From positions 1-40,090 of the forward strand of contig JAFSAH010000049.1 of NCBI GenBank assembly GCA_017441125.1: 40,090 bases of DNA. Reading direction: 5' to 3'. Numbering within the stretch: the first letter of the stretch is position 1; each line of letters opens with the position of its first letter. This document shows, in pieces, positions 7,398 to 14,952 of the stretch. The position numbers and the translations under genes are program-made. The DNA comes from Clostridia bacterium (lineage in GTDB: Bacteria > Bacillota > Clostridia > Oscillospirales > UBA644). Under the pieces are notes generated by a model. It worked only from the letters and a program-made list of their open reading frames with translations. It searched no databases and had not been told where the DNA came from.

Positions 7398-8519
7398 ATT
7401 CTTAAAAAATATACCGGAGCGGGCGGAGATGTTGTTATTCCTGAAGATGTTAAGGAAATTGATTCGCACGCTTTTGAAGGAAACAAAAAAATTAAAAACG
7501 TGATTATTCCTGCTGGCGTTGGGCTGATCGGCTATTGTGCATTCAAAGGCTGTTCCGCTTTGGAATCGATTCATATTCCGGAAAGTATTCTCAGGTTTGA
7601 AAATATGTCTTTTTCCGGATGTACAAAGCTCAAAAAAGTTTTCATCCCAAATCCTCATGCTTTTGCTTATGGAGCTTTTGAAAACTGCCGTACTCTTGAA
7701 TACATAAAAGCTTCTGAAGAAACTCTTGAAGGAATTTTCCGCGGTGCCGGCGACAAACTTAAAATAAACATATCTTATGGATATCTTTGCAGTGATGATA
7801 AAAGTGAAAAATACGAAGAAACCTGCAAATGGTTCAAGAAAAAAATTCTTCCGATAATTTTCGAAAATGATAACTCAAAAGCTCTTTCTAAGCTTTTCGG
7901 AATGTATAAGAAACCAATAAAAATCAATGATATCGACGAATATCTTTCCTTCGTTACCGAAAAACCGGAATTGACCTCTTTTTTGCTTGAATATAAAAAC
8001 AAGTATTATTCTTCCGAACAGGTCAATAAAAATGCAGAAACCAATTCTGAAAAGGAACTTGGAATCAAGCCTAAAACCCTTGCAGAATGGAGAAAAGTGT
8101 TTGCAATTTCTGATATAGGTGGAAAATGGGTGCTTGAAAAATATAAAATTAAAGAAGCCTTTGTAGAAATCCCCGAAAAAATCGGAACAAAACCTGTTAT
8201 AGAACTTCAGAATACTTTCGAAAACCACGAAGAAATAACTTCCGTTTTGATTCCAAACAGTATTGAAATAATCGGATGGAACGTTTTTGACGGAACTTCC
8301 ATTGAAGAAATATCCATACCGGAAAATGTTATGGGGTTAGGAATGTTTTCATTTGCTAATTGTGAAAAACTTAAAAAAGTAACATTCTGCGGCAATAATT
8401 GTACTGAAATTGATGAAACCGCTTTCCGGAACAGTACAAACGTTGTAATCCACGCTCCAGCAGGTAGCTACGCCGAAACTTATGCAAAAGAAAACAACAT
8501 TCCGTTTGTGGCGGAATAA
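7371..8519 (+). CDS. BspA-like leucine-rich repeat protein (LRR 2) with internal helical module
   Basis: 382 residues. The N-cap MSDFVIENGILKKYTG is followed by LRR_5 repeats to about 125. A helical module (about 165-207) ends LLEYKNKYYS, and a linker with LGIKPKTLAEWRKVF (about 227) leads to a second LRR block (about 255-345). The C-terminal tail is IHAPAGSYAETYAKEN, shared with LRR 5 and LRR 7. The two-block arrangement is also seen in the protein at 12320, and the module plus second block alone make up the protein at 21948. It has no signal peptide. It starts 19 bases after MoxR with AAGGAGGAAC as ribosome site. Confidence 0.8.
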   Translation: MSDFVIENGILKKYTGAGGDVVIPEDVKEIDSHAFEGNKKIKNVIIPAGVGLIGYCAFKGCSALESIHIPESILRFENMSFSGCTKLKKVFIPNPHAFAYGAFENCRTLEYIKASEETLEGIFRGAGDKLKINISYGYLCSDDKSEKYEETCKWFKKKILPIIFENDNSKALSKLFGMYKKPIKINDIDEYLSFVTEKPELTSFLLEYKNKYYSSEQVNKNAETNSEKELGIKPKTLAEWRKVFAISDIGGKWVLEKYKIKEAFVEIPEKIGTKPVIELQNTFENHEEITSVLIPNSIEIIGWNVFDGTSIEEISIPENVMGLGMFSFANCEKLKKVTFCGNNCTEIDETAFRNSTNVVIHAPAGSYAETYAKENNIPFVAE

Positions 8520-8558
8520 GGAGGAACAAAAATGAGCGATTTTGTAATTGAAAACGGA
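8516..8558 (+). repeat. 43-base exact direct repeat, copy 2
   Basis: It is identical to 7355-7397. Here its first bases are the stop codon region of LRR 2, so the repeat spans the junction of two genes. Recombination between the copies would delete or duplicate exactly one LRR gene in frame. Confidence 0.85.
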
Positions 8559-9671
8559 GATTTGATCAACTATACCGGAAAAGGCGGAGATGTTGTCATC
8601 CCGGAAGGCGTCACTAAAATCGGAAGCTTCACATTTTACGGATGTGAAAATCTCCGAAGCATCGTAATTCCGGAAGGTGTTACTGAAATCGGATACAACG
8701 CATTTTACGGATGTGAAAATCTCCAAAGTTTTATTATTCCAAAAGGTGTCACAAAAATCGGACCTTTGGCTTTTTCTGGTTGTCATAATCTCAGGAGTAT
8801 TGTCATTCCGGAAAGTGTAAATGAAATCGAAATCAAAGCATTTTCCGGATGTAAAAATCTCCAAAGTGTTGTAATTCCGGAAAGTGTTAATAAAATTGGA
8901 AATGGAGCGTTTTGCGGATGTGAGAAACTTGCTGATGAAAACGGATTTGCGATAGTCCGAAATGTTCTTTACAGCTATCACGGAAATGATTCGAATGTTG
9001 TTATCCCAAAACATGTTGAAAAAATAGGAAAATCTTCATTTTTCCATTGCGAAAAACTCCAGAGTATCGTTATCCCCGAAGGAATAACCGAAATTGAGAG
9101 TTCAGCATTTGTTGGTTGTGAAAATCTCCAAAGAGTAGTTATTCCAAATAGTATTATTAAAATCGGAGAATCGATTTTTGACAGTTGCCCGAACATTTTG
9201 TACGTATATGCCGAAAAAAACATAATTAATATAATCAGCAACAAAAATATGCAAAAAACATGCGCTGTTGTTGTCACATCTTCTGAGAACAATGTTTCTT
9301 TTTTAGCTTATTGTTCAAAAGCAAAAACTGATAACTTTACCAATTTTGTTAAAACCGGTAAATGGAACGCTTATGATATCGAGCTTTTGAATAATGGACC
9401 AACATATAAATATAAACCCGGAGTCCGTTTCCTCGGCGCTCTCGGAAGGCTCAACGACCCGGTTGATTTGACCGATGAATGCAAAGAGCTTTACATGGAA
9501 CTTCTCGTTAAAAACGCGAAGAAACTCATCCCCATTGCGGAAGAAATCGACTGTCCTGAAATCGTCGAAATGATGATAAAACACGAAATTATTAACGACG
9601 GAAACAGAAAAGCCATCAACAAATTGCTTGCTGCTTCCGCAAATGAAAAAATTGCCGCTTTTGCGGAATAA
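8532..9671 (+). CDS. BspA-like leucine-rich repeat protein (LRR 3) with conserved helical C-terminus
   Basis: 379 residues: N-cap (MSDFVIENGDLINYTG), then about eight very regular 23-residue LRR_5 repeats (VVIPEGVTKIGSFTFYGCENL-like) to about 220, then an alpha-helical tail from about 290 to 379. The last 88 residues match those of LRR 4 at all but five positions, whereas the LRR parts of the two differ widely. I read this as a constant signalling end with a variable recognition end. No transmembrane segment or catalytic motif is visible. It begins 12 bases after LRR 2. Confidence 0.82.
   Translation: MSDFVIENGDLINYTGKGGDVVIPEGVTKIGSFTFYGCENLRSIVIPEGVTEIGYNAFYGCENLQSFIIPKGVTKIGPLAFSGCHNLRSIVIPESVNEIEIKAFSGCKNLQSVVIPESVNKIGNGAFCGCEKLADENGFAIVRNVLYSYHGNDSNVVIPKHVEKIGKSSFFHCEKLQSIVIPEGITEIESSAFVGCENLQRVVIPNSIIKIGESIFDSCPNILYVYAEKNIINIISNKNMQKTCAVVVTSSENNVSFLAYCSKAKTDNFTNFVKTGKWNAYDIELLNNGPTYKYKPGVRFLGALGRLNDPVDLTDECKELYMELLVKNAKKLIPIAEEIDCPEIVEMMIKHEIINDGNRKAINKLLAASANEKIAAFAE
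9405..9671 (+). repeat. homology block A (3' end of LRR 3)
   Basis: These 267 bases encode the 88-residue helical tail (YKYKP... to ...IAAFAE). They are nearly identical in protein, and largely in DNA, to 10496-10762. The longest identical runs lie around the codons for PIAEEIDCPEIVEMM, with few silent changes. This implies recent copying or gene conversion limited to the 3' part. Confidence 0.8.
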
Positions 9672-9682
9672 GGAGAAAAAAC

Positions 9683-10762
9683 ATGAGCGATTTTATAATT
9701 GAAAACGGAACACTTATTAAATATGCAGGAAAATCCAAGAGAGTTGAAATTCCAAAAGATGTTGCTGTAATAGGGTCGGAAGCGTTTCGTTTCTGCAGAA
9801 ATCTTCAAACTGTTGTTATTCCCGAAAGTGTAACCGAAATAGGGGACAGTGCTTTTAGTGATTGTGAGAATCTGCGAAATGTCGCTATTCCTGAAAGTAC
9901 CCAAAAAATAGGTGGCTGTGCTTTTTGGGGATGCGAAGGCCCTCAAAACATCACTATTTCAAATAATGTTACAGAAATAGGGTATGGCGCATTTTTCCAT
10001 TGTAAAAGTCTTAAAAGTATATCCGTCCCAGCAAAAGTAACTAAAATTGAGGAAGGTACTTTTAATTGGTGTGAAAACCTTGAAAATGCCGTAATTCCCG
10101 AAGGTGTTGTTAAAATCGACAAAGAAGCATTTCATTGGTGCCAAAATCTTCAAGCTGTTATTATTCCTGAAAGTGTAACAATTGTTGAGAACAGAGCATT
10201 TGATGGGTGTGAATCATTGAGAAAAATCGTTATTCCACAAAAAATTGCTAAAATCGGTGAATATGCTTTTTATGGTTGCCCCAACATTTCTTACATATAT
10301 GCCGGCGAAAACATAACCAGCATGATCAACAATAAAAACATGCAAAAAACATGTGCTACTGTTGTTACTCATTCCGAAAACGGTATAGGTTTTGTTGCTT
10401 ATTGTTCTAAGGCGAATTCGGACAATTTTACCGATTTCCTTGAAAATAATAACTGGAATGCATACGATATTGAGCTTATTAATAATGGACCTACTTACAA
10501 ATATAAACCTACTGTCCGTCTTCTCGGCGCTCTCGGAAGACTCAACGATCCGGTTGAACTGACCGACGAATGCAAAGAACTTTACGTTGAGCTTCTCGTT
10601 AAGAACGCAAAGAAACTCATCCCCATTGCGGAAGAAATCGACTGTCCCGAAATCGTCGAAATGATGATAAAACACGAAATTATTAACGACGGAAACAGAA
10701 AAGCCATCAACAAACTGCTGAAAGCTTCGGCAAACGAAAAAATTGCCGCCTTTGCGGAATAA
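9683..10762 (+). CDS. BspA-like leucine-rich repeat protein (LRR 4) with conserved helical C-terminus
   Basis: 359 residues: cap MSDFIIENGTLIKYAG, seven or so LRR_5 repeats to about 205, and the same helical tail as LRR 3 (from about 271). It is one repeat shorter than LRR 3. The repeats contain more divergent face residues (VFAIPEST-like, ISNNVTEIGYGAF, EEGTFNWCENL), so the predicted binding surface differs from its neighbour. It begins 12 bases after LRR 3, with AAGGAGAAAA as ribosome site. Same cytoplasmic prediction. Confidence 0.82.
   Translation: MSDFIIENGTLIKYAGKSKRVEIPKDVAVIGSEAFRFCRNLQTVVIPESVTEIGDSAFSDCENLRNVAIPESTQKIGGCAFWGCEGPQNITISNNVTEIGYGAFFHCKSLKSISVPAKVTKIEEGTFNWCENLENAVIPEGVVKIDKEAFHWCQNLQAVIIPESVTIVENRAFDGCESLRKIVIPQKIAKIGEYAFYGCPNISYIYAGENITSMINNKNMQKTCATVVTHSENGIGFVAYCSKANSDNFTDFLENNNWNAYDIELINNGPTYKYKPTVRLLGALGRLNDPVELTDECKELYVELLVKNAKKLIPIAEEIDCPEIVEMMIKHEIINDGNRKAINKLLKASANEKIAAFAE
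10496..10762 (+). repeat. homology block B (3' end of LRR 4)
   Basis: Partner of 9405-9671. The encoded proteins differ at five of 88 positions (G/T, F/L, D/E, M/V, A/K). Confidence 0.8.
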
Positions 10763-10786
10763 ATTTTCATCCGAAAGGAGAAAAAC

Positions 10787-12307
10787 ATGGAAACGGATTA
10801 TGCGGAAAAATATAAAGCCATAAACGGAAACAAAATCCTTGCTTCGATGAAGCTTCTCGGTGTAGCTTTGCCGAAAGTGAAACTTAAAGACGGAACCGAA
10901 GCGCCTGCGGAACTTTTTAAGTTTATCCTTGTTTCCTATGGCCAGATGTTCAAAAAGTTAAAACCGGAAATTGTTCCGGAAGCGGACGAAGCTGCCGCTT
11001 TGCTTTCTTACGATTCTCTTTGCGAAGCAATGGAACAAGTGAGCGGAAATATGAACTGCGCCGCATACCCTTGCTTCATTCCGCTTCTTTGCCGCTTCGG
11101 AAGCGCAAAACAGATAAAATATATGATTTCCGAGTTCAAAAGATGGGGCGAATGGTCGCAATTTGGCGCAAAAGGTAGAAAAGCGCAGGATATCTTCAAA
11201 ATCTGCATTGTTCTGAGCAACACCCATGAAGCAGTCGTCTTTTGTGAAAAGCAGGGTATGCTCCCTGCATATGCAAACCTTCGGGGCGTTTCCGTTGATG
11301 ATATTTATGAAAACAATCTTTTTGACTTTGGTTTTGACGAAAACGGAATCCGCATTTTTGATCTCGGCATCGCCAAAATTGAAGTCAGCCTTACGGATGA
11401 GCTGACCCTTTTCCTTTTCAACACCGCCACCGGAAAAGAAGTGAAATCCATTCCGAAAAAGAACATTGATCCGGAAGTTTACGCGAAGGCATCCGCCGAT
11501 TTTGCGGATATGCGCCAAAATCTTAAAAAGGCCGTAAAAATCAAAAACGACAAACTTTTCAGCGACTTCATCGAAGGAACGGAATTTGAAGCGAAAAAAT
11601 GGAAAAACAGTTATTTTAAAAATCCACTCCTCAATAAAATCGGAAGCATTCTTGTCTGGTCGCAAGGAAAAAACACTTTTATTCTTAACAGAAAAAGCGT
11701 TTTCTGCGCCGACGGGACAGAATATTCCCTTACCGATGAAAAAATAAAACTTGCGCACCCCATGGAGATGAGCACCGAAGACGTCAGTGCGTGGCAAAAG
11801 TATTTTACTTCCCATAATCTGAAGCAGCCTTTCTCCCAGATCTGGGAACCGATTTATGATGAGAAAGATATCAAACCGGACAGATACAAGGATTGCAAAA
11901 TCCGCGCACTTTATCTTAAAAATCAGCAAAAACGCGGAATAAGCTGTGAATGGTATGAAGGTGAATGGTACGAATCCCATGAATTTTATATAAACGGTTT
12001 TTCTGCTGATGCAAGAGGAACCGACGAACCGGACAGGCTCGAAATTGCTGAACTTGTTCCTGAAAAGTGGAACAGAAGAGCTAATATGATTATCGCCTAT
12101 CTTGACCGCATTACGGTTTATGACAGGATAAAAAAGGACGACGCAAGCGTTATGAACCAGATGGAGCGGTTCACCCTTGCACAGATAACCGAATTTATCA
12201 GGATTGCGCAGGAAAACAACGCAACAAACGTAACGGCGCTTCTGCTCAATTATAAAAATGAAAACTTCGGCGATTTCGACCCTATGGCGGAATTCACTCT
12301 TGATTAA
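10787..12307 (+). CDS. DUF4132-like protein
   Basis: 506 residues. The region from about 330 to 460 resembles the C-terminal part of DUF4132 proteins such as E. coli YehI/MolR: a QPFSQIWEPIY segment, then a long helical stretch and a W-Y-E-G-E-W-Y-E segment. The N-terminal 170 residues are helical. DUF4132 proteins usually exceed 1000 residues and often carry a WGR domain; here that part is absent. The C-terminus ends in the LLNYKNENFG form of the module seen on the LRR proteins (about 450-495), which ties it physically to them. The role is unknown. The family recurs beside MoxR and VWA genes, as here. The start follows AAAGGAG. Confidence 0.6.
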   Translation: METDYAEKYKAINGNKILASMKLLGVALPKVKLKDGTEAPAELFKFILVSYGQMFKKLKPEIVPEADEAAALLSYDSLCEAMEQVSGNMNCAAYPCFIPLLCRFGSAKQIKYMISEFKRWGEWSQFGAKGRKAQDIFKICIVLSNTHEAVVFCEKQGMLPAYANLRGVSVDDIYENNLFDFGFDENGIRIFDLGIAKIEVSLTDELTLFLFNTATGKEVKSIPKKNIDPEVYAKASADFADMRQNLKKAVKIKNDKLFSDFIEGTEFEAKKWKNSYFKNPLLNKIGSILVWSQGKNTFILNRKSVFCADGTEYSLTDEKIKLAHPMEMSTEDVSAWQKYFTSHNLKQPFSQIWEPIYDEKDIKPDRYKDCKIRALYLKNQQKRGISCEWYEGEWYESHEFYINGFSADARGTDEPDRLEIAELVPEKWNRRANMIIAYLDRITVYDRIKKDDASVMNQMERFTLAQITEFIRIAQENNATNVTALLLNYKNENFGDFDPMAEFTLD

Positions 12308-12319
12308 GGAGGAAAAAAC

Positions 12320-13807
12320 ATGAGCGATTTTGTAATTGAAAACGGAGTTCTTAAAGAATACACCGGTACAGACAAAAATGTTGTAATTCCGGACGGAGTA
12401 ACAACAATCGGAATTGCTGCTTTTATTCATAGTAATCTTACAACTGTTTCCATTCCACAAAGTGTTACTAAAATTAAAGTATGCGCTTTTTCGTGTAGCA
12501 ATCTTAAGGAAATAGCAATACCTGAAAACGTTACCGAAATTGAAGAAAGAGCTTTTATAAATTGCAAAAATTTAAAAAGCGTATTTCTTCCCTCACATTT
12601 AGAGGTTTTCGGTAAAGGAGTATTTGAAGATTGCAGCCAGACGCTTGAAATTTATTGCAACGAAAAAATTTTTACTATGCTTGATGGAAAAGCCAAAGAT
12701 AATCTGGCAATTCTTTGGCTGACTAACCAAGCAACTTTTGAGAAAAATGAAGTTGCAGCAATTGAAAAGTATATCAGCCGAACCGGAAAAAGGCTTATTT
12801 CGCTGATTTCTGGTGATGACGGTGAAGCTGCTTCAAAACTTCTAAACTGTTGTAAAATTAAACTTGAAGATCTTAATGTTTTAATTTCCGAATATAACGA
12901 TTGCAAACACAATGAAATTCTGGCAGCTCTTATGGACTATAAAAACAGAAATTATTCTGTTCAGGAAGAAGAAGCTCTGGTAAATGAAAAGCTTGAAAAA
13001 GATTTGGGAATCAAAGAGCTTACTTTAGCTGATCTTAAAAAAATCTTTAAATTTAAAGAAGTTAATGGTGCTATTTGCATCAGCGGTTATAAAGGAAACG
13101 ATTCTTTCGTCAATATTCCTGCATTTGTTGACGGAAAACCGGTAAAATCCATCCACGACAAAGCATTCCAAGGTTTAGAAGAAGTCACAACCGTTATTCT
13201 TCCCGAAGGCATAACAGATATTGGTAAAAACGCTTTTTCAGGTTGTGGCATTACCGATATCACACTTCCGGAAAGCATTGAAACTATTGGCAACAATGCT
13301 TTTTCCGGTTGTGCGTTGGAGCGAATAGTGATCCCGAATAATACCATAAGTTTGGGGTGGTTTGTTTTTGCACACTGCAATTTACTTAAAGAAGTTATTC
13401 TTCCGGATAGTCTTCAGGAAATAGGATGTTATGCGTTCCTTTTCTGCGAAGCTCTAGAAAACATTGTTCTGCCTGATGGAATTAAAAAAATCGGAACCGA
13501 AGCTTTTGCAAACTGCTGCAATTTAGCAAATGTTATACTGCCCGATTCCAAAGCAAAAATTGGAAACGGCATTTTTACAAACTGTGAAAAGCTCGAAAAA
13601 ATCGTGATTCCCAAAAACATAAAATTACTTGATAACTATGCTTTTGATGGATGCAATAAACTCAAAAAAGTCACTTTTGAAAGCGCAAAAACAAAAATTG
13701 GGGAGAATGTTTTCCGTTATTGCAAGAAAGTTGAAATCCACGCTCCTGCTGGAAGTTTTGCGGAAGCCTACGCAAAAGAAAACAACATTCCGTTTGTGGC
13801 GGAATAA
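12320..13807 (+). CDS. BspA-like leucine-rich repeat protein (LRR 5), two LRR blocks
   Basis: 495 residues, the longest LRR protein here. The cap MSDFVIENGVLKEYTG and four LRR_5 repeats reach about 110. A helical module (about 160-206) ends LMDYKNRNYS. A second cap-like segment (DLGIKELTLADLKKIFKF, then SGYKGNDSFVNIP) leads into eight or so further repeats and the tail IHAPAGSFAEAYAKEN. The architecture matches LRR 2 but the second block is longer. It lies between the DUF4132-like gene (12-base gap) and sbcD (20-base gap), so it belongs to the same transcript. Confidence 0.82.
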   Translation: MSDFVIENGVLKEYTGTDKNVVIPDGVTTIGIAAFIHSNLTTVSIPQSVTKIKVCAFSCSNLKEIAIPENVTEIEERAFINCKNLKSVFLPSHLEVFGKGVFEDCSQTLEIYCNEKIFTMLDGKAKDNLAILWLTNQATFEKNEVAAIEKYISRTGKRLISLISGDDGEAASKLLNCCKIKLEDLNVLISEYNDCKHNEILAALMDYKNRNYSVQEEEALVNEKLEKDLGIKELTLADLKKIFKFKEVNGAICISGYKGNDSFVNIPAFVDGKPVKSIHDKAFQGLEEVTTVILPEGITDIGKNAFSGCGITDITLPESIETIGNNAFSGCALERIVIPNNTISLGWFVFAHCNLLKEVILPDSLQEIGCYAFLFCEALENIVLPDGIKKIGTEAFANCCNLANVILPDSKAKIGNGIFTNCEKLEKIVIPKNIKLLDNYAFDGCNKLKKVTFESAKTKIGENVFRYCKKVEIHAPAGSFAEAYAKENNIPFVAE

Positions 13808-13827
13808 AATGGTGGAAAGAGGTAACC

Positions 13828-14952
13828 ATGAAATTTTTACATTTATCAGATCTTCACATCGGAAAAAGAGTTAATGAAATTCCCATGATAGAAGACCAAA
13901 AATATATTCTTGACGAAATATTGAAAATTGCAGATGATGAAAAACCAAAAGCAGTTCTTATTTCCGGTGACGTTTATGATACCGGAGTTCCTTCTGCCGA
14001 AGCCATTTTGCTTTTTAACGAGTTTATTTGCAGCCTTGCGGAAAAAAATATCGAGATTTTGATTATAAGCGGAAACCATGACAACGCCGCAAGACTTTCG
14101 TGCTACGGAAGCCTTGTAGAAAATTCCGGTGTACATATTTCTCCTGTTTATAGCGGATCCGTAAAACCCGTTGTTCTTAATGATGAATACGGAAAAATAA
14201 GTTTCTGGATGCTGCCTTTTATAAAACCCGCAAATGTAAAAAGCGTTTTTCCGGATGCGGAAATTGAAAGCTATACCGACGCCTGCCGCATCGCTGTTGA
14301 AAATATGGATATTAATGCCGAGGAAAGAAACGTTATTCTTACTCATCAGTTTGTAACCGGCGCAAAAACCTGTGGAGACGAAGAAATCAGCGTAGGCGGA
14401 ACGGATAACGTAAGTTCTGCAGTTTTTGATGTGTTTGATTACGTTGCTCTTGGACACATTCATGGGCAGCAGAATATCGGTTCAAACCGCGTGCGTTATT
14501 GCGGAACCCCTCTTAAATATTCTTTTTCTGAAATAAAGCACCACAAAAGTGTAACCGTTGTTGAACTTAAAGAAAAAGGCAATCTTGAAATTCATCTTGT
14601 TCCGCTGAATCCGAAACACGACCTTCGTGAAATAAAAGGATTTTTTAACGTGCTTTATAACAGGGAACTTTATAGTGAAGATTATATCCATGTGATTCTT
14701 ACCGATGAAGAAGATGTTCCGGAAGCTGTCGGACGTCTTCGCACGGTTTATCCCAACATAATGCATCTAAGCTATGAAAACACAAGGACAAGCCAGAATC
14801 AAGTGATAGATTTTTCAAATGATGTGCAAAGCAAATCTCCGATAGAACTTTTTGAAGAACTTTATTTCAAACAGAACAACCGGAATATGAGCGAAGTTCA
14901 AAAGAATTTCGCAATCGAACTTATTGAGGAAATAAAGGAGGGCAAAGCATGA
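13828..14952 (+). CDS. sbcD: SbcD, Mre11-type nuclease subunit
   Basis: 374 residues with all phosphoesterase motifs of the Mre11/SbcD family: LSDLHIGK (D8, H10), SGDVYD (about 46-51), SGNHD (81-85), a THQF histidine (about 173) and GHIHG (209-213). With SbcC it forms the Mn-dependent complex that cuts hairpins and blocked DNA ends in the cytoplasm. The reading frame overlaps sbcC by four bases. Chromosomal sbcCD normally stands with housekeeping genes. Here it follows LRR 5 by 20 bases, with a weaker AGAGGT ribosome site and no visible promoter, so it is probably read from the LRR-MoxR operon promoter. Confidence 0.92.
   Translation: MKFLHLSDLHIGKRVNEIPMIEDQKYILDEILKIADDEKPKAVLISGDVYDTGVPSAEAILLFNEFICSLAEKNIEILIISGNHDNAARLSCYGSLVENSGVHISPVYSGSVKPVVLNDEYGKISFWMLPFIKPANVKSVFPDAEIESYTDACRIAVENMDINAEERNVILTHQFVTGAKTCGDEEISVGGTDNVSSAVFDVFDYVALGHIHGQQNIGSNRVRYCGTPLKYSFSEIKHHKSVTVVELKEKGNLEIHLVPLNPKHDLREIKGFFNVLYNRELYSEDYIHVILTDEEDVPEAVGRLRTVYPNIMHLSYENTRTSQNQVIDFSNDVQSKSPIELFEELYFKQNNRNMSEVQKNFAIELIEEIKEGKA

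Noticed and set aside
10958..12460. 500-aa minus-strand ORF opposite the DUF4132-like gene
   Set aside because: It is a long open antisense frame with low-complexity, Phe/Arg/Asn-rich translation. The plus-strand gene has a good start site, operon spacing and family match.
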